Origin: JBOGJI01 sp050747865 | GTDB taxonomy: Bacteria; Acidobacteriota; Thermoanaerobaculia; Multivoradales; JAHEKO01 | Direction of reading: 5' to 3' | NCBI GenBank assembly: GCA_050747865.1 | Contig: JBOGJI010000134.1 | Coordinates: forward strand, 1 to 15,330 | DNA length: 15,330 bases | Shown: positions 1 to 6,638 of the stretch, piece by piece | Layout of the letters: the number at the start of each line of letters is the position of its first letter | How positions within the stretch are numbered: the stretch's first letter is position 1 | The notes under the pieces: generated by a model | The model's database searches: none | Seen by the model: only the letters and a program-made list of their open reading frames with translations | What the model was told of the DNA's origin: nothing | Program-made: the position numbers and the translations under genes

Positions 1-48
1 CGCCTGGTAGGCGGGGACGACGACCGCCACGGGCTCGCCGACGGTCAT
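1..48 (-). CDS. Family 2 glycosyltransferase, N-terminal fragment cut by window edge
   Basis: Only the first 16 codons lie in the window; the reading frame stays open to base 1. The ATG at 48-46 overlaps the stop of the upstream ketosynthase-like gene by four bases (ATGA), the usual sign of translational coupling. The peptide reads MTVGEPVAVVVPAYQA. A hydrophobic beta strand followed by V-P-A-Y-x-A is the classic start of GT-A fold family 2 glycosyltransferases, where this strand begins the nucleotide-sugar binding domain. As the last visible member of the leftward biosynthetic operon it may glycosylate the product or a carrier. Glycosyltransferases of this family also occur in aryl polyene and flexirubin clusters. 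The identification rests on 16 residues plus context, so the family is likely but the substrate is unknown. Confidence 0.6.
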   Translation of the reverse strand, partial: MTVGEPVAVVVPAYQA

Positions 49-1274
49 GCCTCGGCCGCCTCCAGCCAGGCCCACGCGGCGGCGCCGCCGGCGGCTACCG
101 CGCTCACCAGCACGCGCAGCGGCGGCGGCAGCGAGTCGCCCCGGTGAGGCTCGAAGCCGATCTCGGGATCCGGCGTGGCGAAGCCGGCGGTGGGACCGAA
201 CGGCCGGCCCGCCAGCGCCAGCAGCGGCGCCGCGAGCAGGGCTCCGCCCACCTCCCCGGTGACTCCCTTGGGGGCCACCACGGGCGGCAGCTCATGGCCT
301 TCCCAGACCCGGCGCAGCACCTCGGCCTCGAGCCGGTCGCCGTCACGCGCCCCGTTGGCCCCGGCGACGATCAGGTCGATGTCGCCCGGATCGACACCGT
401 GGCGCGCCAGGCCACGGCGCAAGGAGTCGGCCAACCCGGCGGCGCCGCTCCCCCACCCCCACGGCGGCGCCGTCGGGTCGAACCCCGCGGTCGCGCCGGC
501 GAAGCGAGCCAACACCGGAGCGCCGCGCCGGAGCGCCGCCTCCTCCGGCTCGGCCACCACAACGGCGGCTCCCTCGCCGGCCAGGAACCCGTCGCGGTGA
601 CGGTCGAACGGGCGCGCCCGCTCAGATCCGTTCGCCCCCTGGCGCGCCAGGGCGCGAAAGCGGTCGAGCGCCGCGTGCAGCAACGGGTTCATCTCGTCCG
701 CGGCGCCGACCAGCGCCCGCCCGGCGCGCCCCTCGGCGACCTCCAGAGCGCCGCTGGCCAGCGCCAGCAGCGGGCCGGCCTCGCGCTGGGTGATCGCGAC
801 GTTGGATCCGCGGGCGCCGGTGAGGCGTGCCACCTGGGCGGCGGCGGCGTTGGCCACCGATTCGGCGAAGAGGAAGGGCGACACCGCCTCGGGGCCCTGC
901 TCGAAGATCTGCTCGAGGATGCGTTCGGTGTACTCGGAGGGTCCGAAGGAGGTGGCGAACACCGTGGCCACGGTCTCTTCCGGAGCGGCCCCGCCGGGGA
1001 GACCCGCGGCGGCAAGAGCCATGCGCGCGGCCGCGACGCCGAGACGGGAGATGCGGCTCATGCGCCGCGCCTCGAGCGGCGGCAGCCAGGCCGAGAGGTC
1101 GACCCCGTCCGCCAGCACGGCGCGTCGAGCGCCGAAAGGACGATGGGAACCGGCGCCGGTGTCCACTTCCCACGTCGGCGCCTGACCTGCCGCCAGCCGC
1201 TCGGCCACCGCGTCGGCACCGGCGGCTCCCGCCAGCACGCATCCCATCCCGGTCAGCACCACCGGCCGCGTCAC
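45..1274 (-). CDS. Ketosynthase-like chain-length-factor subunit (catalytic triad lost)
   Basis: A 409-residue thiolase-fold protein of the beta-ketoacyl synthase family. The GTG start overlaps the stop of the upstream ketosynthase as GTGA, and the N-terminus (VVLTGMG) aligns with the usual KS start. The overall KS layout is kept: SPFLFAESVANAAAAQVA near residues 132-149 and RPFDRHRDGFLAGEGAA near 221-237. The three catalytic positions are all changed. The nucleophile elbow reads T-Q-R-E-A-G, with Glu165 where Cys is expected. The first His motif (N-A-H-G-T) is G-A-N-G-A, with Asn307. The second (G-H-L) is T-G-E-V, with Glu341. This matches the role of KS-beta/chain length factor, which pairs with an active KS and sets chain length without condensing. 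The adjacent active KS and ACP support this. Its 3' end overlaps the next gene by four bases. Confidence 0.85.
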   Translation of the reverse strand: MTRPVVLTGMGCVLAGAAGADAVAERLAAGQAPTWEVDTGAGSHRPFGARRAVLADGVDLSAWLPPLEARRMSRISRLGVAAARMALAAAGLPGGAAPEETVATVFATSFGPSEYTERILEQIFEQGPEAVSPFLFAESVANAAAAQVARLTGARGSNVAITQREAGPLLALASGALEVAEGRAGRALVGAADEMNPLLHAALDRFRALARQGANGSERARPFDRHRDGFLAGEGAAVVVAEPEEAALRRGAPVLARFAGATAGFDPTAPPWGWGSGAAGLADSLRRGLARHGVDPGDIDLIVAGANGARDGDRLEAEVLRRVWEGHELPPVVAPKGVTGEVGGALLAAPLLALAGRPFGPTAGFATPDPEIGFEPHRGDSLPPPLRVLVSAVAAGGAAAWAWLEAAEA

Positions 1275-2569
1275 GACGGGGCTCTTCGGAGCCTGTCCGC
1301 CAGACAGGCTCCCAGGACGAGGACCGCGTTGGCGCCCCCGAAGGCGAAGCTGGCCGACAGCGCCACCGCGTCGTCCGGCAGCTCGCGGGGCTGTCGGCGC
1401 ACCAGGTCGACCGGCGTCTCGGGGTCCACGGCGCCGTCGTCCGCCGTCGGCGGCGCGGCGCGATGCGTCAGGGCGAGCACCGTCGCCACCGCCTCGATCG
1501 CCCCCGAGGCGCCCAGCAGGTGTCCGACGGACTCCTTGACTGCGCTCACCGGGATCTCGCCGGCGCGCCGGCCGAGCACGGCCGCCAGGCCCTTCCACTC
1601 CGACAGGTCGTTGAGCGGCGTACCGGTGCCGTGCGCGTTGTAGTGGCTCACCCGCTCGACCGCGACACCGGCTCTCGCCAGCGCCGTCGACAGCGCGCTC
1701 GCGGCGCCGGTTCCCTCCGGGTGCGGCGCGGTCATGTGGTGTGCGTCGCAGGAGGCGCCATAGGCGAGCAGCGTCGCCAGCGGCCGCGCTCCCCTGCGCC
1801 GCGCGCTCTCCTCCCGCTCGAGCACCAGCACCCCGGCGCCTTCGCCGAGGCTCAGGCCCTCGCGGTCGCGGCGGAACGGCCGGCAGGGACGCGGATCGAC
1901 CGCGCGCAGCGAGTTGAATCCGGCGTAGGTGAGCAGGCACAGGGAGTCCGCGGCGCCGGTCACGGCGACGTCCACCTCGCCGCGCCGGAGGGCATCGAAG
2001 CCGGCGGCGATGGCCAGCGCCGCCGAGGAGCAGGCGGAAGAGATGGTTAGCACCCGCCCCTGGACGCCCAGCGACCGGGCGACCGCGTCTCCCGGATTGT
2101 TGAGCGCGTGTGAGGCCAGCGGCCGAATCGACGCCCGGCGGCCCTGCCGCCGGCAGGCCAGCCACCGCTCGCCTTCGGCCATGCCGGCGGTGCTGCCGGC
2201 GAAGAACACGCCGGTTCCGGGTCCGGCCGCGTCCACCCGCGCCTGGCACACCGCCTCCTGCGCCGCGCAGACCGAAAAGCGGTCGGCCGCCGTCAGCCGG
2301 CTCCAGCCGGGGATGCTCGCCGGCAGCCCGGGCGGCGGCTCCGGGACTTCTCCCGCGACGCGCGTTCGCTGTCCGGAGACGTCCAGCCGGCGGGCGGGGG
2401 CGACGGCCGTGCGACCGCCTGCAAGGCCCGCCCACAACGCGGCGCCGTCCCAACCCCAGGGACTGACCGCGCCGATCCCGGTGACGACGATCCGAGCCTC
2501 GCGAGTTCGGCCTGCGTCACCACCCGTGCGGCCCTCACGGCCGCTGGCGGCGTTACGCCTCCTCGACAT
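1271..2569 (-). CDS. Beta-ketoacyl-[ACP] synthase, active KS-alpha subunit
   Basis: A 432-residue FabF-like condensing enzyme that would extend ACP-bound chains by decarboxylative condensation with malonyl-ACP in the cytoplasm. The N-terminal signature RIVVTGIGAVSPWG starts at residue 26. The nucleophile elbow ISSACSSAAL carries Cys180. The two catalytic histidines are in YNAHGTGTPLND and in VKESVGHLLGASGA, so the Cys-His-His triad is complete. The start was placed at ATG 2569 because it lies closest to the family start; an in-frame ATG at 2626 would add 19 residues, and neither has a good Shine-Dalgarno. About 110 bases separate it from the ACP gene upstream, while the downstream KS-like gene overlaps by GTGA, implying a heterodimeric KS/CLF pair. 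Close relatives would be the ketosynthases of aryl polyene-type or type II polyketide clusters rather than housekeeping FabF. Confidence 0.9.
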   Translation of the reverse strand: MSRRRNAASGREGRTGGDAGRTREARIVVTGIGAVSPWGWDGAALWAGLAGGRTAVAPARRLDVSGQRTRVAGEVPEPPPGLPASIPGWSRLTAADRFSVCAAQEAVCQARVDAAGPGTGVFFAGSTAGMAEGERWLACRRQGRRASIRPLASHALNNPGDAVARSLGVQGRVLTISSACSSAALAIAAGFDALRRGEVDVAVTGAADSLCLLTYAGFNSLRAVDPRPCRPFRRDREGLSLGEGAGVLVLEREESARRRGARPLATLLAYGASCDAHHMTAPHPEGTGAASALSTALARAGVAVERVSHYNAHGTGTPLNDLSEWKGLAAVLGRRAGEIPVSAVKESVGHLLGASGAIEAVATVLALTHRAAPPTADDGAVDPETPVDLVRRQPRELPDDAVALSASFAFGGANAVLVLGACLADRLRRAPS

Positions 2570-2577
2570 AGACACCG

Positions 2578-2649
2578 CTATGCCTGCGTCGGCGCGCCTT
2601 GCCAGCGGCCGTGATGACTCGCACATCTGGCAACGCAGGCCGACCTCAC
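2578..2649 (-). other. Candidate 23-codon micro-ORF between ACP and KS genes
   Basis: The 112-base gap between the ACP stop and the KS-alpha ATG contains a GTG (2649-2647) preceded, after 8 bases, by a strong purine-rich GAGGAG (complement of 2658-2663), the best Shine-Dalgarno-like sequence in this operon. The frame runs 23 codons and stops with TAG eight bases before the KS-alpha ATG at 2569. It is not in frame with either neighbour and codes for a Cys/His-containing peptide with no family resemblance. It could be a coupling leader that delivers ribosomes to the KS start, or a chance arrangement in GC-rich DNA. Confidence 0.2.
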
Positions 2650-2681
2650 GAGGCTTGCTCCTCGAGGCTCGCCGGTCGCGC

Positions 2682-2969
2682 TCATCCGGACTCGGCCGCC
2701 GGAGACGCCGCGGTGAGCCTCTCGACGAAGTGGGTCAGGGTCGCCACCGACGTGAAGTCCTCCCGGCGCATGCTCTCGCTGTCGATCCGGACGCCGTACT
2801 CCTTCTCCAGGGCGACGACGAGCTCCAGCGCGTCGACCGAGTCGAGTCCCAGCCCCTCGCCGAAGAGCGGCTCATCGTCCCCTATCGCGTCCGGTGTCAT
2901 GCCCTCCAGGCGCAGGCTCTCGATCAGGACCCGCTTGACGCGATCCCGTGCCTGCTGCTCGCTGCTCAT
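2682..2969 (-). CDS. Acyl carrier protein
   Basis: A 95-residue acidic four-helix carrier protein that holds the growing chain as a thioester on phosphopantetheine. The attachment motif is G-L-D-S-V-D-A-L-E-L with Ser44, followed by the expected helix II (VVALEKEYGVRID) and a short helix III/IV region. The ATG at 2969 has a GAGGAA ribosome site about 12 bases upstream. It is the first gene of the leftward arm (ACP, KS, CLF, glycosyltransferase) and lies divergent to an AMP-ligase that may load its starter. Its location beside a KS/CLF pair argues for a pathway-dedicated ACP rather than the fatty-acid AcpP. The longer open frame upstream (to 3551) is antisense to the ligase gene and is not coding. 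Confidence 0.93.
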   Translation of the reverse strand: MSSEQQARDRVKRVLIESLRLEGMTPDAIGDDEPLFGEGLGLDSVDALELVVALEKEYGVRIDSESMRREDFTSVATLTHFVERLTAASPAAESG

Positions 2970-2992
2970 CGGCCTTGGTTCCTCAATGTCGA

Positions 2993-2998
2993 TATCAT
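2993..2998 (+). promoter_or_regulatory. Candidate -10 box (TATCAT) for the rightward biosynthetic arm
   Basis: TATCAT lies five bases before an in-frame GTG (3004) of the AMP-ligase, the same TANNNT-spacer-GTG layout seen at 10581, 11300, 13684 and 14487. No good -35 is visible. If used, the ligase mRNA would be leaderless. The assignment is tentative because ATG 2986 and GTG 3016 are also in frame. Confidence 0.35.
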
Positions 2999-3003
2999 TG
3001 GTC

Positions 3004-4482
3004 GTGCCCTCCAGAGTGTGGAGGTCGAAAGGAGTCGATATTATCGCGGACCCCATCCTCGCCGCGTTCACACGTGCCGTGGATCGCGGGTCCGACCGGC
3101 CATTGGTCGTTTCGGCCACCGCGAGCCGCAGCGCCGGCGAGATCCACGACCTCGCCCGGCGGCTGGGCGAGGGGCTGGCCGCCCGGGGCGTCGAGGACGG
3201 CATGCTGGTGGGACTGCGCACCGGCAACGGCCCCGCCTTCCTGACCGGGCTGCTGGCGCTGCGCCGCTGCCGCACCGCGGCCGTGCTGCTCGAGCCCTCG
3301 GCGTCGGCCGGCGAGCATCTGCGCACGCTGCAGCACCTGCGCGTGGCGTTCCTGCTCACCGCGCCTCCGTGGGCCGACGGCCGCGACGCGTTCCGGCTCG
3401 AGCGGGCGCTGCCTCCCGACACCGAGCCGCGGCGGGTCGGCATCGACGTCGCGGTCGTCAAGCTCACCTCGGGCACCACGGGCCAGCCTCGCGGCATCAC
3501 CACGCCCAGCGAGGCATTGATGGCGGACGACGACCAGCTCGCCCGCAGCATGGGCCTGGTCGCCGACGAGCGGATCCTCGCGGCCGTGCCGATGTCGCAC
3601 TCCTACGGCCTGTCCAGCGTCGCCCTGCCGGCGCTGGTGCGCGGCTCGACCCTGGTGGTGCCGGAGGCCGGCAGCCCGTTCAGCGGGCTGCAGCTCGCGC
3701 GCCGTTGCGACATCACGTTCCTGCCCACCTCGCCGGCGTTCCTCACCGCCCTGGTGCGCACCTCGTCGGCGCCGCCGCTGCCCCCGTCGTTGCGGCGCGT
3801 CATCTCGGCCGGGGCTCTCCTGCCTCCCGACACCGCGCGCGCCTTCCGCCGGCGCTTCGGCCAGCCGGTGCACGTCTTCTACGGCGCCAGCGAGTGCGGC
3901 GGCATCTGCTACGACCGCGACGGCGACGCCGCGGAGAATGGCACCGTGGGCGCGCCGGTGGAGGGCGTGCGGGTGACGATCGAGCCGCAGCAGGACGGCG
4001 ACGCGACCGGGCTGCTGGTGGTGGAGTCCGCCGCCGTCGCGCATGGCTATCTGCCGCACGCCGACTCCCGCCTCGGCCACGGCCAGTTCCGCACCGGCGA
4101 CCTCGCCCGCTGGAGCGCCGGAGCGATCGAGCTCGCCGGCCGCGTCGACGATCTCATCAACGTCCGCGGCCGCAAGGTCAATCCACGCGAGGTCGAGAGG
4201 GTGCTGCTCGCCCACCCGGCGGTTCTGGAGGCGGTCGCCTTCAAGGTCGAGGATGGAACCGCCGGCGAGCGGCTGCGGGCGATCGCCGCCTGCTCCCCCA
4301 GCACCGCGACCCGGGAGGAGTTGCTGGCCTGGTGCCGGCATCACCTCGCCGAGTTCAAGGTGCCGCGCAGCCTGCTGATCGTCGATCGCCTGCCGCGGAC
4401 CGAGCGCGGCAAGCCGGATCGCGCCGCCCTCCTCCGTCTCGAGCCCGAAGATGCTGCAAGCCCTCGACGCTCCTTTGCCTGA
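3004..4482 (+). CDS. AMP-forming acyl/aryl ligase (ANL superfamily)
   Basis: A 492-residue adenylate-forming enzyme that would activate a carboxylic acid with ATP and pass it to CoA or to the divergent ACP. The core motifs are complete: the phosphate loop LTSGTTGQPRG, the A5 motif YGASECGG, the A7 motif RTGDLARW, the hinge GRVDDLINVRGRKVNP and the C-terminal catalytic lysine in RTERGKPDRA. It is nearly full length for a stand-alone ligase (usually 450-550 residues), with no fused carrier domain. The start is uncertain: ATG 2986, GTG 3004 and GTG 3016 are all in frame. GTG 3004 was chosen because TATCAT precedes it by five bases. The 3' end overlaps the next gene by 32 bases. In aryl polyene and flexirubin clusters such ligases load an aryl acid starter; the substrate here cannot be read directly. 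Confidence 0.88.
   Translation: MPSRVWRSKGVDIIADPILAAFTRAVDRGSDRPLVVSATASRSAGEIHDLARRLGEGLAARGVEDGMLVGLRTGNGPAFLTGLLALRRCRTAAVLLEPSASAGEHLRTLQHLRVAFLLTAPPWADGRDAFRLERALPPDTEPRRVGIDVAVVKLTSGTTGQPRGITTPSEALMADDDQLARSMGLVADERILAAVPMSHSYGLSSVALPALVRGSTLVVPEAGSPFSGLQLARRCDITFLPTSPAFLTALVRTSSAPPLPPSLRRVISAGALLPPDTARAFRRRFGQPVHVFYGASECGGICYDRDGDAAENGTVGAPVEGVRVTIEPQQDGDATGLLVVESAAVAHGYLPHADSRLGHGQFRTGDLARWSAGAIELAGRVDDLINVRGRKVNPREVERVLLAHPAVLEAVAFKVEDGTAGERLRAIAACSPSTATREELLAWCRHHLAEFKVPRSLLIVDRLPRTERGKPDRAALLRLEPEDAASPRRSFA
3036..3046. promoter_or_regulatory. CGATA-T-TATCG palindrome in the divergent control region
   Basis: An 11-base perfect palindrome with a central T lies just inside or just before the ligase coding region. 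It is AT-rich in a strongly GC-rich setting. A related sequence, GTCGATATCAT, occurs at 2989-2999, 45 bases away and in the same orientation as the GTCGATATTAT that covers the palindrome (3034-3044). On the minus strand the palindrome contains GATAAT, a fair -10 for the ACP operon with a leader of about 65 bases. It may be an operator, a promoter element, or both. Confidence 0.35.
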
Positions 4483-5335
4483 GACTCCTCCCCGGTCGCG
4501 CTGGCGTCCGGCTCCGCTGGTGACAGGCTCCGCGATGCTGCACGGCGGGATCCTGGGCGGCCTCGCCCTGGCCTCTCATCTGTGGCCCTGGGCCCTGGGC
4601 ACTCTGTTGGTCGACCATGCGGTGCTCGCCGCCTCCGGCCTGGTCCCCGGCAGCCGGTTGCTGGGGCCGGTATTGACCCGGCTCCCCAGCCCCGGCGGCA
4701 ACGAGGTGGCGCTGACGTTCGACGACGGACCCGACCCGCGGGTCACGCCGCGCGTGCTCGAGCTGCTGTCGCAGGCCGACGCTCGCGCCAGCTTCTTCGT
4801 CGTCGGCGCACGCGCCGAGCGCTTTCCCGATCTGGTGCGGAACATCGTTGACCACGGTCACCGGGTCGAGAACCACACCTGGAGCCACCCGGCGGGCTTC
4901 GCGCTGCTCGGCCCGCGGGCCCAGGCGCGCGAGCTCGACCGCGCTCAGTCCACTCTCGCCGAGCTGGCCGGGCGCGACCCCCGCTACCTGAGGGCCCCGG
5001 CCGGGCTGCGCAATCTGCTGCTCGACCCGCTGCTCGCCGGCCGCCGCCTCCATCTCGTGGCTTGGACCCGCCGCGGCCTGGACAAGGCGGACGGCAATCC
5101 GCGCCGCGTCCTCGGGCGGCTCATCCGCGGCCTCGCGGCCGGCGATATCCTTCTGCTCCATGACGGCAGGCCGGCGTCGACCCCGGGCGGCGGACCGGTG
5201 ACCTTGGAGGTGCTGCCGGGTCTCCTCGCCGCGCTCGCGCGGCACGGCCTGCGCGGCCGGCCGCTGCCCGATCCACGGACTCCGCGGCCGTCGCATACAC
5301 CCGACCCAACCGACGAGACGCACGAGGATTCATGA
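4451..5335 (+). CDS. Membrane-anchored polysaccharide deacetylase-like (NodB) protein
   Basis: A 294-residue protein with two hydrophobic stretches near residues 23-44 and 47-64, followed by a NodB-homology domain from about residue 80. The metal-dependent deacetylase motifs are present: TFDDGPD (Asp91 and Asp92), ENHTWSHP (His142 and His146 as metal ligands), YLRAPAG as motif 3, and a C-terminal LLLHD. Known family members remove acetyl groups from amino sugars such as chitin oligomers or peptidoglycan. It overlaps the ligase by 32 bases and the next gene by ATGA, so it is firmly within the biosynthetic operon. A sugar- or amide-directed hydrolase of this kind is not an obvious polyketide enzyme. 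It may process a glycosylated or N-acylated intermediate at the membrane, in line with the glycosyltransferase at the end of the other arm. The function is inferred only. Confidence 0.85.
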   Translation: MLQALDAPLPETPPRSRWRPAPLVTGSAMLHGGILGGLALASHLWPWALGTLLVDHAVLAASGLVPGSRLLGPVLTRLPSPGGNEVALTFDDGPDPRVTPRVLELLSQADARASFFVVGARAERFPDLVRNIVDHGHRVENHTWSHPAGFALLGPRAQARELDRAQSTLAELAGRDPRYLRAPAGLRNLLLDPLLAGRRLHLVAWTRRGLDKADGNPRRVLGRLIRGLAAGDILLLHDGRPASTPGGGPVTLEVLPGLLAALARHGLRGRPLPDPRTPRPSHTPDPTDETHEDS

Positions 5336-6630
5336 ACGCATCAACGCCGCAGACTGATTTCGACGTCCTCATCGTCGGCGGAGGGCCGGCCGGAGCGACC
5401 GCCGCCCTGCAGCTCGCCCGCCGCGGCCGGCGCGTCGCGCTGTTCGAGAAGGAGCGATTTCCTCGCTTCCACGTCGGCGAGTCGTTGCTGCCCAAGAGCC
5501 AGATCCAGCTCGAGGCACTGGGCCTCGACGAGCGCATCCGCGCCCTGCCGCGGGTGAAGAAGCTCGGCGCCGAGTTCCTCATGGGAGACGGCTCGGTGGG
5601 CAACGACTACTGGTTCCACACCTCGCTGGTGCACGGCGACAGGCACGAGACCTTCAACATCGAACGCGCGGTCTTCGACAGCGCGCTGCTCGAGTCCGCC
5701 GTCGAGGCCGGCGCCGACGTGCGCCAGGGGACACGCGTGGAAACGGTCGAAACGCTGCGCGACGGCGAGGTGGCGCTCTCCGCCGGCGGCACGACGTACA
5801 CCGGCCGCTACCTCCTGGACGCCAGCGGGCTCCTCACCCACCTGGGCAAGCACCTGAAGCTGCGCCGGGTCCACCCGCGGCTGCGCAACATCGCCTACTA
5901 CGGCCATTTCCGCAACGTCGAGCGCCGGTCCGGCGACCCGGGCGGCTTCGCCACCATCGTCATGTGCGACGAGGGCTGGTTCTGGCTCATCCCCATCAAC
6001 GAGGCCGTGACCAGCATCGGCATGGTCCTCGAGGAGCGGCACGCGAGAAGAGCGGGTGTGCCGGCGAAGGAGATGCTGTTCTGGGGCATTCGCAACTGCC
6101 CGGTGGTGGCGCAGCGCTGCCGCGACGCGATATTTCCCGAGACCACCTACGTCACGGGCGACTACAGCCATAGCTGCCGTCCCTACGCCGGTCCCGGGTA
6201 CTTCCTGATCGGCGACGCCGCCACCTTCATCGATCCCATCTTCTCGACCGGCGTCACCCTCGGCCTGATGAGCGCCGACAAGGCGGTGTCCCTCCTCGAC
6301 GAGATGCTCGGCGGAGACCTGGCGCCGCCGCGCGCCCGCCGCCGCTACGCGCGCTTCGTCCGCGGCTCGACCCGGCCGTACTTCCGCGTCGTCGAGGCCT
6401 ATTACGGCCACGAGTTCCGGGAGCTCTTCCTCCACGGCCAGGGGCCGCTCGACATTCACCGCGCGGTCATCTCCTTGCTCGCCGGCCACGTGTTCCCGCG
6501 GCCGGACTTCGCGGTGCGCTGGCGGATGGCGCTGTTCCACCTGTTCGTCAAGCTGCAGGGCCTGGGCGTGCCCGTGGTCGATCGCAAGGGCCGCTTCTCC
6601 CTGCTGCGGGCCGCCCAGATCGCCGGTTGA
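5332..6630 (+). CDS. Flavin-dependent halogenase-like FAD oxidoreductase
   Basis: A 432-residue FAD enzyme of the tryptophan/phenol halogenase group. The N-terminal Rossmann loop is VGGGPAG (residues 15-21). The family hallmark FPRFHVGESLLP follows at 43-54. The flavin-site GDAATFIDP is at about 294-302, with STGVTLGLMSA after it. The W-x-W-x-I-P signature that distinguishes flavin halogenases from monooxygenases is present as W-F-W-L-I-P at residues 216-221. Lys77 in K-L-G-A may be the lysine that guides hypohalous acid, judged by position only. Halogenases need reduced FAD from a separate reductase, which is not in view. ATG 5332 overlaps the preceding stop as ATGA and has AGGA just upstream. 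Halogenation would fit xanthomonadin- or flexirubin-type aromatic pigments. A geranylgeranyl-reductase-like oxidoreductase role remains possible. Confidence 0.85.
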   Translation: MNASTPQTDFDVLIVGGGPAGATAALQLARRGRRVALFEKERFPRFHVGESLLPKSQIQLEALGLDERIRALPRVKKLGAEFLMGDGSVGNDYWFHTSLVHGDRHETFNIERAVFDSALLESAVEAGADVRQGTRVETVETLRDGEVALSAGGTTYTGRYLLDASGLLTHLGKHLKLRRVHPRLRNIAYYGHFRNVERRSGDPGGFATIVMCDEGWFWLIPINEAVTSIGMVLEERHARRAGVPAKEMLFWGIRNCPVVAQRCRDAIFPETTYVTGDYSHSCRPYAGPGYFLIGDAATFIDPIFSTGVTLGLMSADKAVSLLDEMLGGDLAPPRARRRYARFVRGSTRPYFRVVEAYYGHEFRELFLHGQGPLDIHRAVISLLAGHVFPRPDFAVRWRMALFHLFVKLQGLGVPVVDRKGRFSLLRAAQIAG

Positions 6631-6638
6631 GCCCCGCG

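Noticed and set aside
1275..2453. Minus-strand open frame of 802 codons extending upstream of the second KS-like gene.
   Set aside because: Residues before the GTG at 1274 are an Arg/Gly/Pro/Ala-rich shadow of the KS-alpha gene in another frame; KS family similarity begins only at VVLTGMG.
1929..4523. Plus-strand open frame of 864 codons across the KS, ACP and ligase genes.
   Set aside because: It is antisense to the KS and ACP genes and out of frame with the ligase, with Arg/Pro/Ala-biased composition typical of shadow frames in high-GC DNA and no recognisable domain.
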